NCBI GenBank assembly: GCA_017405115.1
Contig: JAFRBA010000044.1
Span: forward strand, 1 to 18,862
Source: Kiritimatiellia bacterium
GTDB lineage: Bacteria; Verrucomicrobiota; Kiritimatiellia; RFP12; UBA1067
DNA length: 18,862 nucleotides
Direction: 5' to 3'
The notes beneath the pieces were generated by a model. That model was not told the origin of the DNA. It searched no databases and was given only the letters and a program-made list of their open reading frames with translations. Both the position numbers and the translations under genes were made by a program. Within the stretch, counting starts at the first letter, position 1. Each line of letters opens with the position of its first letter. Shown one piece after another: positions 8,181 to 14,644 of this stretch.

Positions 8181-9164
8181 CTATAGACGAGCGATTTCGG
8201 CGGCGGTGAGGCCGGTGTATTTCGCGATGGTTTCCACGGCCATGCCGTCGGTTTTCATCTGCCGCGCAGATTCACGCAGTTTTTCCACCGTCGCGTCGAG
8301 CTTGGAGGTTGTCGCGTCGAGCTTGGAGGTTGTCGCGTCGAGCTTGGATTTTGTCGCGTCAAGCTTGGATTTTGTCGCGTCAAGCTTGGATTTTGTCGCG
8401 TCGAGTTCAACGACAAGTGCGTCGAGTTCGGCTTTTGCCGCGCCAAGACGCCTCTCCATGTCGGCGGCTATCGACCTCCTGCTGCTGACGATGTCCCAGA
8501 ACCTGTCGTATGCATCCATCTCCGCAGGGCTGTAGGCAGACTCCCTCACTATCTCCAGCGCCTGGCCCGTCTGCGGATTGTCGAGAAGGTCCTGCGACAC
8601 CTCGTCCGCGCCGTCATGGCCGATTTCGGTGAGGAAGCGGAGCCACAGGACCTGCATCTTCTTCTCGGTGAGGTTCTTCGCCCTGAACTTCGGCAGCTCC
8701 ACGAACACAAGGTGCAGCCCCTCCAGCACCCTGTCGGAGTGTAGATAGTGGACAAGGCGGTAGTAGTGGTAATACTCCTCCATGTCGGGCTCGAATGTCG
8801 CGTTGACGAGGTTGAGCGAATAGACGGGCTGCAGCAGCTCGTACTCGTCGCCTTTCTCGAGCTGCCTGACATACGCCTTCGAAGCGTTGAGAAGAACGCG
8901 CTGCTTGAACGCCGTCGTCCACTCCATCTGCATCTCGACGATGAACTTGCGCCCGCCCGTCTCCTCGCACCGCACGTCGACGGAAGTGTTCTTGGTGATG
9001 GGCGTACGCGGAACCATCTCCGGCGGCAGGTATTCAATGGACTCGACCTTCTTGCCGTCGTCAAGAGGCAACAAGGCGTTAAGGAGGCTTATGACGAGAT
9101 TCTTGTGCTCGCCAAAGACCTTCTTGAAGGTCACGTCCGCCTTGGGATCAAGGTATTTTGCCAT
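8181..9164 (-). CDS. Rpn-family PD-(D/E)XK nuclease-like protein with heptad-repeat tail
   Basis: A 327-residue protein of the Rpn / PDDEXK_2 family, often annotated as a transposase although it is a nuclease-like recombination or anti-phage protein. The opening LDPKADVTFKKVFGEHKN is the family signature. Asp63 in SVDVRC and Glu77-x-Gln79 in FIVEMQM are the catalytic D...ExQ residues. The central part (about 85-225) is the usual helical region. Residues 254-295 are six perfect or near-perfect heptads (LDATKSK three times, LDATTSK twice, LDATVEK) that should form a coiled coil, then GMAVETIAKYTGLTAAEIARL, a typical C-terminal helix-turn-helix-like end. No terminal inverted repeats or target duplications flank it, so I do not call it an insertion sequence. 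It has its own promoter at 9221-9249. A perfect AGGAGGT and an in-frame ATG inside the gene suggest a second, shorter product. The stop is TAG. Confidence 0.88.
   Translation of the reverse strand: MAKYLDPKADVTFKKVFGEHKNLVISLLNALLPLDDGKKVESIEYLPPEMVPRTPITKNTSVDVRCEETGGRKFIVEMQMEWTTAFKQRVLLNASKAYVRQLEKGDEYELLQPVYSLNLVNATFEPDMEEYYHYYRLVHYLHSDRVLEGLHLVFVELPKFRAKNLTEKKMQVLWLRFLTEIGHDGADEVSQDLLDNPQTGQALEIVRESAYSPAEMDAYDRFWDIVSSRRSIAADMERRLGAAKAELDALVVELDATKSKLDATKSKLDATKSKLDATTSKLDATTSKLDATVEKLRESARQMKTDGMAVETIAKYTGLTAAEIARL
8280..8405 (-). repeat. Six 21-bp tandem repeats encoding coiled-coil heptads
   Basis: Six adjacent 21-bp units inside the Rpn-family gene encode LDATKSK/LDATTSK/LDATVEK. Three neighbouring units are nearly identical at the DNA level and two more differ mainly by an AAA-to-ACC-type change (Lys to Thr). 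Each unit is exactly one heptad, so gain or loss of a unit keeps both the reading frame and the coiled-coil register. This looks like recent unequal exchange or slippage. Confidence 0.95.
8474..8480 (-). promoter_or_regulatory. Internal Shine-Dalgarno AGGAGGT in the Rpn-family gene
   Basis: A perfect 7-base match to the anti-Shine-Dalgarno sequence lies within the coding region (codons for SRRS). Fourteen bases downstream is an in-frame ATG (8457-8459, Met236). Starting there would give a 92-residue protein containing the whole heptad array and the C-terminal helix but no nuclease domain. The spacing is longer than ideal, so efficiency is uncertain. Confidence 0.4.
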
Positions 9165-9220
9165 GTCTTTCGCCTCGCTTTCCGCTCAAGGGCACAGCAC
9201 CCCTGAAGAAGACCATGCGA

Positions 9221-9249
9221 AGTTTAGCAAAAATCGCGGCACTGGTCAA
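9221..9249 (-). promoter_or_regulatory. Sigma-70-type promoter of the Rpn-family gene
   Basis: On the minus strand TTGACC (9244-9249) is followed after 17 bases by TAAACT (9221-9226). TGC directly precedes the -10, an extended -10 feature. Predicted transcription would start near 9214, about 50 bases before the ATG at 9164. The only ribosome-site-like sequence before the ATG is a modest GCGAGG. Confidence 0.65.
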
Positions 9250-9344
9250 TTCGGCCCGGAGACAAAACACAGGCGCGGTGCCGCTGCGCAAGGCAACCAA
9301 TTGGGGACAAGAAGAGGAACAAAAACAGGCGTTGTTTTCAGCGG

Positions 9345-10118
9345 CTATGATTTGCCGTAGAACACCTTCCAGAGGAAGAGCCCGCGGGAAGGAGCAGTCT
9401 CCACGCGGGCGGTGCGCGGCGCCTTCGCCTCGAGAAGCTCACGTACCGCCTCCGGACGCTCGTTGCCCTTTCCGACGGAAACGAGGAATCCGACCATGGA
9501 CCGGACCTGCTTGTAGAGGAATCCGTCGCCGCGCACGATGAAAGTGTAGCGGGGGCCCGCCTTCTTGACCTCGAAGGAAAACACGCGCCGCACAGTCGAC
9601 TCAAGCGTCCTGTTGGGGTTCGCGGCGAACGCGACGAAGTCGTGCCGACCCACGAACATCGCCGCCGCGCGGCGCATTGCCTCGAGGTCGAGCGGACGGT
9701 GGCAGAACGTCCAGAACGGCGCCAAGTGCGGCGGCAGTATGTCGGCCTGGTATATCTGATAGCGGTATTCCTTTCCGATGGCCGAAAGGCGTGCGTCGAA
9801 GCCTGGCGCCGCATACGCAGCCCGCATCACGCGGACCGCGTCTGGAAGGCGCGCGTTCATCGCCCTCACGAGGTTCCGCGGCGGAATGGGCTTCGTGAGG
9901 AAGAAGTGCCCGACGAACCCTCGCGCGTGCACGCCTGCGTCGGTCCTGGACGAGCCATAGACGCGAACAGGCGCGCCTTCCAGCGTCTGCAGGGCGTCCT
10001 CGACCACCTGCTGAACTCCCACAGCGTTTTCCTGGTACTGCCAGCCCGAGTAGCCCGTCCCGTCGTAGGCGATGACGACGCGGTACTTGCGGGCATTCGG
10101 CGTTGCTGACTTCTTCAT
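9345..10118 (-). CDS. truA: tRNA pseudouridine synthase A
   Basis: A 257-residue TruA, which converts uridines 38-40 in the anticodon arm of many tRNAs to pseudouridine. The family pattern is complete: YRVVIAYDGTGYSGWQ at the N-terminus, the catalytic motif SSRTDAGVHA with nucleophile Asp60, and DARLSAIGKEYRYQI, RHDFVAFA and FLYKQVRSMVGFLV further on. The length matches the usual 245-270 residues. The start ATG at 10116-10118 has GCGGAG just upstream and lies 21 bases after the stop of the histidine kinase, so the two are probably co-transcribed. The association of a tRNA modification enzyme with a tRNA gene two positions upstream may be coincidental. The gene ends with TAG. A weak 6-bp AT-rich stem followed by T residues at about 9318-9340 might act as terminator. 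Confidence 0.97.
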   Translation of the reverse strand: MKKSATPNARKYRVVIAYDGTGYSGWQYQENAVGVQQVVEDALQTLEGAPVRVYGSSRTDAGVHARGFVGHFFLTKPIPPRNLVRAMNARLPDAVRVMRAAYAAPGFDARLSAIGKEYRYQIYQADILPPHLAPFWTFCHRPLDLEAMRRAAAMFVGRHDFVAFAANPNRTLESTVRRVFSFEVKKAGPRYTFIVRGDGFLYKQVRSMVGFLVSVGKGNERPEAVRELLEAKAPRTARVETAPSRGLFLWKVFYGKS

Positions 10119-10139
10119 GGCTCCGCGATCCCAGTCGGC

Positions 10140-11555
10140 TCACCTGGCGGACGCCGGGTGGGAGAGCTCGACAACCATTCCGGCCTTGCGGCGCGCGAAA
10201 GACACCGTTGCTCCAAGTCGGCGGGCGCGCTGGCGCATGCCCTCAAGCCCGAAGTGCCCGTCCTTTGCGCCAGGCGCCGACTCCGGGTCGAACGGCGCGC
10301 CGTCGTTGGCGATCCTGAGGAGCCAGCCGCCGCCCTCGATGGCGTCCGACGAGATCGCGACTCTCTTCGCGCCGCCATGCTTGACGGCGTTGCCGATCGC
10401 CTCCCTAACGATCAGGCTGAGGTCGCGCATGGACGCTGCGTCCATCTTGGGCGGGAGCCCGTCGACCCTGGCCTCGACGCGGCATATCCCCTTCGCAGTC
10501 TCCTCGTGGGCGAGGCGATGGAGCATCTCCGCGGGGGAAAGGCGCATCATGTCGTCGTTCTTGAGCCCCCACACGACGTCGCGCACCTCGCGCTTCGCCC
10601 GCACAAGGGCCTCCTGCGCCTCCTGCGTGCGGTTGAGCTTAATGAGCATCCCCGCGCCAACGAGGTGCTGCTCGATCGTGTCGTGCAGGTCGTCGGCCAT
10701 GCGGCGGCGCTCGGCCATGATAGTCCGCGACCGGAAAAGCCGCCGTCGCTGGCGCACCACGACGACCGCCACTACGAGAAGCGCAGCCGCGAGTACGGCG
10801 GCCGTCGCGGAGGCGACGACAGTTACAAGGCGGCTCCGGCTGCGCGCCATGTACAGCAAGTCGGGCACAAGCGTCATGTCCTCCTCCGACCCCACGTTCA
10901 CCTTGACGCCGATGACGTATTTTTCGCGCCCGACAAGCGCCGACTGGTCGAGCATCTGCTCTATGACGCCGCGCACAGTCACCTTCGGATGCGTGAGGTC
11001 GGCGTCGGAGAGGAACCTCGGCTCTTCGTCGGTCATGACGTTGACCGGCACACCGTCGACGTTGAGCGCAAAGCCGGTCTCGGTGGCGCCGATGACCCGC
11101 CCCTCGATCTCCACGCGCAGCCAGTTGACGTCCTTCTTCGCGCCTCCGACGTGGATAATCTCTTCGCTGGAGACCGGGCGCGCCGCAGGCAGCGGCTGGG
11201 ACTCGGTCCGCTTCCATTTTGACGCCACGAACACGACCCGGCCGCCCTCAAGGGAAGGCGAGCCCTCGACCGTCACCACGTCGCCTGTCTTCGGAAGCCT
11301 GCCCTTTGCAAACACCTTAAGACCGTCGTCGTCGCGCTGCAGGAAGAAAACCCCGCCTGCGGCGAACGTCACCGTCCCGGACACCTCTGCGACCCTTCCC
11401 TCGCCGGACAGGGCCTCCTTGATCTTTTCGACGACGCGCTCCTTCACCTCCTCGGCGTACTCGCCTATGGTCAATTCGCGCTCTCCGCATGCGGAAAATG
11501 CCGCAAGGACGAAGATGGCGGCGGCAGCTGCGGAAAAAGAAAACCCCGTTTTCAC
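10140..11555 (-). CDS. Lipoprotein-anchored sensor histidine kinase, NarX/DegS-like HisKA_3 type
   Basis: A 471-residue membrane kinase. Residues 1-23 form a hydrophobic signal ending in AFSAC, a plausible lipobox with Cys23. Residues about 55-115 and 145-225 are two beta-rich segments resembling OB-fold modules (VSGTVTFAAGGVFFLQ; VEIEGRVIGATETGFALNVDG) outside the membrane. One transmembrane helix lies at 243-267. A HisKA_3 dimerisation/phosphoacceptor domain with His291 in DDLHDTIEQH follows, then an HATPase_c domain with REAIGNAVKHGG (N-box), ANDGAPFD (417-423) and GHFGLEGM (433-440). Autophosphorylation and transfer to a NarL/FixJ-type regulator is expected, but none is encoded in the window. 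The start is GTG at 11553-11555, 7 bases after AGAGGA; the frame stays open upstream through the tRNA, but that part is not protein-like. The start codon lies inside the terminator hairpin of tRNA-Tyr. No separate promoter is visible. Confidence 0.85.
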   Translation of the reverse strand: MKTGFSFSAAAAAIFVLAAFSACGERELTIGEYAEEVKERVVEKIKEALSGEGRVAEVSGTVTFAAGGVFFLQRDDDGLKVFAKGRLPKTGDVVTVEGSPSLEGGRVVFVASKWKRTESQPLPAARPVSSEEIIHVGGAKKDVNWLRVEIEGRVIGATETGFALNVDGVPVNVMTDEEPRFLSDADLTHPKVTVRGVIEQMLDQSALVGREKYVIGVKVNVGSEEDMTLVPDLLYMARSRSRLVTVVASATAAVLAAALLVVAVVVVRQRRRLFRSRTIMAERRRMADDLHDTIEQHLVGAGMLIKLNRTQEAQEALVRAKREVRDVVWGLKNDDMMRLSPAEMLHRLAHEETAKGICRVEARVDGLPPKMDAASMRDLSLIVREAIGNAVKHGGAKRVAISSDAIEGGGWLLRIANDGAPFDPESAPGAKDGHFGLEGMRQRARRLGATVSFARRKAGMVVELSHPASAR

Positions 11556-11559
11556 GGGG
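11534..11559 (-). terminator. Intrinsic terminator of tRNA-Tyr overlapping the kinase start
   Basis: On the minus strand CCCCGT-GAAA-ACGGGG is a perfect 6-bp GC-rich stem with a GNRA tetraloop, followed at once by TTTTCTTTTT. It begins 12 bases after the CCA end of tRNA-Tyr. The GTG start codon of the histidine kinase (11553-11555) is made of the last two stem bases and the first loop base, so the same structure can both stop transcription and hide the start codon. Confidence 0.85.
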
Positions 11560-11571
11560 AGTTCCTCTGAT

Positions 11572-11657
11572 TGGTGGTGGGGCAAGGATTCGAACCTTGG
11601 AAGGCGTAAGCCAGCAGATTTACAGTCTGCCCTCGTTGACCGCTTGAGTATCCCACC
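11572..11657 (-). tRNA. tRNA-Tyr: tRNA-Tyr (anticodon GTA)
   Basis: An 86-nucleotide class II tRNA with encoded CCA. The acceptor strand begins GGTGGGA and ends CCCCACC-A-CCA. The D arm closes CTC/GAG. The anticodon stem GCAGA/TCTGC carries loop CTGTAAA with anticodon GTA at 11621-11623. A long variable arm (GGC/GCC stem) is typical of bacterial tRNA-Tyr. The T arm is CAAGG-TTCGAAT-CCTTG. Position 7 is A opposite C66, so the last acceptor pair is A-C instead of the G-C of, for example, the E. coli tRNA. It has its own promoter at 11679-11708 and its own terminator, which overlaps the next gene. Confidence 0.97.
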
Positions 11658-11678
11658 ATGAGTAGCAACATGAAGTGT

Positions 11679-11708
11679 ATTATAGCACACCCGCTTCGCG
11701 TTCGTCAA
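11679..11708 (-). promoter_or_regulatory. Promoter of tRNA-Tyr
   Basis: On the minus strand TTGACG (11703-11708) and TATAAT (11679-11684) are separated by 18 bases, with TGC just before the -10 (extended -10). Predicted initiation near 11672 gives a leader of about 15 bases before the mature tRNA end at 11657. The -35 lies in the loop of the inverted repeat at 11688-11733 and one arm occupies the spacer. Confidence 0.8.
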
Positions 11709-11733
11709 GTGGGCGACGACTGCGAAGCGGGTG
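11688..11733. repeat. Perfect 12-bp inverted repeat bracketing the tRNA-Tyr -35 box
   Basis: CACCCGCTTCGC (11688-11699) and GCGAAGCGGGTG (11722-11733) are exact reverse complements separated by 22 bases. The -35 element is in the interval and the left arm falls in the spacer before the -10. There is no T-tract, so a Rho-independent terminator for the upstream gene is unlikely; an operator or a read-through RNA structure is possible. Confidence 0.85.
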
Positions 11734-11740
11734 CGGAACG

Positions 11741-11759
11741 CCGCGGCTATCAGCCGCGG
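11741..11759 (-). other. Perfect 8-bp hairpin across the TIM-A stop codon
   Basis: CCGCGGCT-GAT-AGCCGCGG on the minus strand is a perfect 8-bp GC stem with a 3-base loop. The TGA stop of the gene ending at 11750 lies across the top of the stem and loop, followed directly by a second in-frame stop, TAG. No T-tract follows. It may stabilise the mRNA 3' end or help Rho-dependent termination before the tRNA promoter. Confidence 0.6.
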
Positions 11760-12997
11760 AGGTCCTTCATCGTAACGACCGGAAGGTCGCCCTTGCGCAC
11801 CAGCTGCCGCATCGGGCGCTGGCCGGTCTTGTTGAAGGCGTAACCGTCCCTGCCGAGCGGCCATATGACCGGCGCGGTGTTCAGGATCGTGGCCTTGAAG
11901 CCCTGGATCGTGGCGCCGATGTTGCCGGTGTGGGACGAGTTGCAGCCCTCGTTCTCGATGACGAACGGGTTGGAATAGCCCTTGGCCATGAGGTTCTCGA
12001 GGAACTTCGCCCAGTCGCAGGAGTCGCTGCCGCCGAAACCCGGAAGACGGGGCTCGTAGTTGAGCCTGTCCCACTCGTTCGCCGGAAGCGGCACGCCCGC
12101 CTTCTTCGCGAGAGCCGGATCCACGGTCTGCATCGGGAAGAGCCTCCCCCAGTGCGTGGCCTCGGTCTCGGTCGGGAAGTTGCGCGTGCCCTTGATGTGG
12201 ATTCTGCGGAGCTTCCTCATGTCCATCGCGTTTATGACGTCCGTCGGGTCTATGTGCTGCCAGATGTCGTGCGAAGGATCGTACGTCTCCTCAAGCGCGG
12301 AGTCGTCGTCGAGGATGGCGTACATCAGCTTGCGGGCGGCGAGGCAGCCCGGGAGGTTGCAGTAGCAGTCCGTCGAACTTACGGGCCTCCAGCCCTCCAT
12401 AGGGCAGTTCTCGACGCAGACCGTCACCCCGAGGTCCTTGGCGTACTTGAGGATCGGCGTGAAGACCTTCTTGAACTTCAGGAGGTTCTTCTCGAAGCCG
12501 CGGTCCTCGTTGCCAAGGGCCACGTCGTATCCGACGAAGCTGCCGCAGACGACGTCGTTCAGGTCGCCGCCGAGGAGCGCCGCGATGCGGATGAGCTTGA
12601 GGATGTGGTTCTGGTTCACTTCCTGCAGCTCGGGCTTGCCTCCTATCAGGTTGTCGTAGGCCCCGACCGATATCCTCAGCCCCTCGCGGTTGCAGATGTC
12701 GATTACCTGGCGCGCACGGTCAGGGGTGAAGTTGTCGTAGTCGAGGTGGGTGGCGATGTGGTCCTGCCGGTCTGTGTCCCTGCGGAACACGCACAGCTCG
12801 AGCCCCTGTGCTCCGACCTCCTTCGCGCGCCGCACGACGGACTCGAAGTCCGGATCGGCTGCAAACGCGCTGGTCATCAGCCATATGGGGTTGTTGCGCG
12901 GCTCGGGCCTGGGCGTGCGCGCGGACGCCCCCTTGGGGGCGAACGCGCCTACCGCCGCGAGCGCGGCCGCGGAGCCGAAGAATTCCCTGCGGTTCAT
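11750..12997 (-). CDS. Tat-exported xylose-isomerase-like TIM-barrel protein (TIM-A)
   Basis: A 415-residue protein with an N-terminal twin-arginine signal (NRREFFGSAAALAAVGAFA, cleavage probably after ASA near residue 26). No lipobox Cys is present, so it should be a soluble periplasmic protein. The rest is a sugar phosphate isomerase/epimerase barrel (AP endonuclease 2 / PF01261 fold). Candidate metal ligands are Glu196 in VCVEN, Asp240 and His243 in YDPSH, His267 in IHIKG and Glu348 in VIENE, the usual Glu-Asp-His-Glu set. It probably isomerises, epimerises or eliminates on a sugar or keto-sugar, likely together with the Gfo/Idh protein encoded 17 bases upstream. The start ATG at 12995-12997 is chosen for the Tat signal; the frame continues upstream only as an arginine-rich shadow. 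The stop (TGA TAG) sits in a hairpin. Confidence 0.85.
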   Translation of the reverse strand: MNRREFFGSAAALAAVGAFAPKGASARTPRPEPRNNPIWLMTSAFAADPDFESVVRRAKEVGAQGLELCVFRRDTDRQDHIATHLDYDNFTPDRARQVIDICNREGLRISVGAYDNLIGGKPELQEVNQNHILKLIRIAALLGGDLNDVVCGSFVGYDVALGNEDRGFEKNLLKFKKVFTPILKYAKDLGVTVCVENCPMEGWRPVSSTDCYCNLPGCLAARKLMYAILDDDSALEETYDPSHDIWQHIDPTDVINAMDMRKLRRIHIKGTRNFPTETEATHWGRLFPMQTVDPALAKKAGVPLPANEWDRLNYEPRLPGFGGSDSCDWAKFLENLMAKGYSNPFVIENEGCNSSHTGNIGATIQGFKATILNTAPVIWPLGRDGYAFNKTGQRPMRQLVRKGDLPVVTMKDLRG

Positions 12998-13014
12998 GGG
13001 AGCGGGCCCTTCTG

Positions 13015-14586
13015 TCAGACGACGATGTCCCAGCCATTGCGGTAGTTCGCGCGCTTCAGCCAGGCCGGATCGCCCGTGCCGTTTGCGAACTCCATCCGCA
13101 CTGGATCCCAGTCGAACCCGGTGTCGTAGACGTAGCTCATGTTGCAGAGCTGGCAGAGGATCGCGCCGCGCGCGCCGGTCTCGGCGGGCGAGACGGTCTC
13201 CTTGCGCGTCTCGATGCACTCGCAGAAGTTTACGACCTGGTTGACGCTCTTGTAGAGCTGGACCTCGGCCGACTCGAGCTTGAAGTAGCCGATGAGCGTC
13301 GCAAGGGCCTTGGCAAGCGCGTCGTCCTTCTTGACCATCGCGTCCGTTCCGTAGTCCTTGCCGACGGACGCCGCGACGATCTTGTCCTTCATGAACTCGG
13401 CGGTCTCGATCTGCTTGCGGATCTCGAGGTCGGGCTTGACGAGGCCCGTCCCCTTCCACACTGCGATCTTGCCGCGGTTGACGGCCACGATGCCGTCGGT
13501 TCCGTAGAAGACCGTGCCCCAGCCGCCGGAGCCGGTGACTACGCCGAACGGGCCGTGGTAGAGCTCGATGTCGCCGCCGTCCTTGCCCTTGAAGAGCATC
13601 TTCATGCCGTACTGGCGGCGGCCTCCGTGATAGAGGTCGGTGGAGTAGGGCTCGTCGGAGCGGATGATCTTGTACGGGCCGGACTTGTCCATGTCCATGC
13701 CCCACTGGGCGATGTCGAGGTGGTGTGCGCCCCAGTCGCCGTTGTAGCCGGTGCCGATGTCGTCGTCGAAGCGCCAGAACATCGGGTAGAACTTGTTCAC
13801 GCCCTTCGGCGCGAGCTGGTTGGAGTACGGGCGCCACTTGGCCGGGCCGAGCCACATGTTCCAGCCCCAGGCCCCGAGCTGCTCGTAGCCGTCGCTCTCG
13901 GCGGCCGCGTTCTTCGGGTCGTCGAAGAAGCGCAGCGGATGCGACGGCCCGCCGAGCTTCTTGCCGCCGATGCCGTAGTTGGCGTCGACGTACTTGAGCG
14001 TGCCGATGCCGCCGTTGCGGACGATCATGCACGCGGCGCGGAACTCGCTCACCTCAGCCCAGCTGCGCTGCATGGAGCCGGTCTGGAACACGCGATCGTA
14101 CTTCTTCTGCGCCTCGATGACCTTCTTCGCCTCTTCGGGAGAGAAAGTGAGGGGCTTCTCGCAGTAGACGTCCTTGCCGTGCTTCATGGCCTCGACGCAC
14201 ATGTAGGCGTGCCAGTGGTCCGGCGTGGCGATGCACACCGCGTCGATCGTCGGGTCGGCGATGACCTCGCGGAAGTCGAGCACCGCCTTGCAGGCGCTGT
14301 CGCCGTAGATCTCGTTCACCTGCTTGGCGCCGGCCTCCGCGCGCGTCTTGTCGCAGTCGCAGACGGCGACGATCTTGACGGTGTCGCGCAGCTTGGCGCA
14401 GTACTTGGACTTTCCGGAGAACTGCGGGATGAGCGCGGTGCGCATCTGGATGCCGTAGCCGATCATGGCAACGCGGCGCTTCTCGCCGGGCTTGAGGGCC
14501 CGTACGCCGGTCTTGCCCGTCGCGCAGCCCGCAAGCGTCGCGGCGGCCGCAGAGCCAAGGAGGAAGTGCCTTCTGTTGAGCTTCAT
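13015..14586 (-). CDS. Tat-exported Gfo/Idh/MocA-family oxidoreductase lipoprotein (Gfo/Idh-A)
   Basis: A 523-residue NAD(P)-dependent oxidoreductase. The N-terminus has a twin-arginine motif (NRRHFLLGSAAAATLAGC) with a lipobox ending at Cys21, so the folded, cofactor-loaded enzyme should be exported and tethered to a membrane. The Rossmann part begins VAMIGYGIQM (39-48), with VAVCDCD, ATPDHWHA and the family motif CEKPLT (142-147). GDWGAHHLD (283-291) supplies the His commonly used in catalysis. The C-terminal domain is longer than the typical 340-400 residues. Because NAD(P) cannot easily be recycled outside the cytoplasm, a closed oxidation-reduction cycle (as in glucose-fructose oxidoreductase or NAD-dependent GH109 enzymes) is more likely than net dehydrogenation. 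The start is preceded by a 58-base almost pure A/G tract; TIM-A follows after 17 bases. Confidence 0.88.
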   Translation of the reverse strand: MKLNRRHFLLGSAAAATLAGCATGKTGVRALKPGEKRRVAMIGYGIQMRTALIPQFSGKSKYCAKLRDTVKIVAVCDCDKTRAEAGAKQVNEIYGDSACKAVLDFREVIADPTIDAVCIATPDHWHAYMCVEAMKHGKDVYCEKPLTFSPEEAKKVIEAQKKYDRVFQTGSMQRSWAEVSEFRAACMIVRNGGIGTLKYVDANYGIGGKKLGGPSHPLRFFDDPKNAAAESDGYEQLGAWGWNMWLGPAKWRPYSNQLAPKGVNKFYPMFWRFDDDIGTGYNGDWGAHHLDIAQWGMDMDKSGPYKIIRSDEPYSTDLYHGGRRQYGMKMLFKGKDGGDIELYHGPFGVVTGSGGWGTVFYGTDGIVAVNRGKIAVWKGTGLVKPDLEIRKQIETAEFMKDKIVAASVGKDYGTDAMVKKDDALAKALATLIGYFKLESAEVQLYKSVNQVVNFCECIETRKETVSPAETGARGAILCQLCNMSYVYDTGFDWDPVRMEFANGTGDPAWLKRANYRNGWDIVV

Positions 14587-14644
14587 GTCTTTCCTCTCTT
14601 TCCTTCCTTACTTTTTCCCTTTTCCTTCTTACTTCTTCCTTGTC
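14587..14644 (-). promoter_or_regulatory. Polypurine leader with repeated Shine-Dalgarno-like motifs before Gfo/Idh-A
   Basis: Between the TIM-B stop and the Gfo/Idh-A start the minus strand is nearly all A and G, with repeated GGAAG, AAGGAAA and GAGAGGAAAG blocks. Several can pair weakly with 16S rRNA. The composition differs sharply from the GC-rich genes on both sides and is prone to slippage. A similar tract precedes TIM-B. Confidence 0.6.

Noticed and set aside
8280..8405. CRISPR array
   Set aside because: The 21-bp repeats are contiguous without spacers and are codons for heptads.
8181..9164. Rpn-family gene as an insertion sequence
   Set aside because: No terminal inverted repeats, target duplication or second transposase frame are visible around it. 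The family is nuclease-like and the transposase label is historical.
9250..9344. Strong terminator after truA
   Set aside because: Only a weak AT-rich stem and an imperfect GC stem are present, neither followed by a convincing T-tract.
11556..12074. N-terminal extension of the histidine kinase through the tRNA
   Set aside because: The frame is open by chance; it reads through tRNA-Tyr and its promoter and gives no protein-like sequence, while the GTG at 11555 has a ribosome site and a signal sequence.
12998..14032. N-terminal extension of TIM-A over Gfo/Idh-A
   Set aside because: It is an arginine- and histidine-rich shadow of the Gfo/Idh-A gene; the Tat signal begins at 12997.
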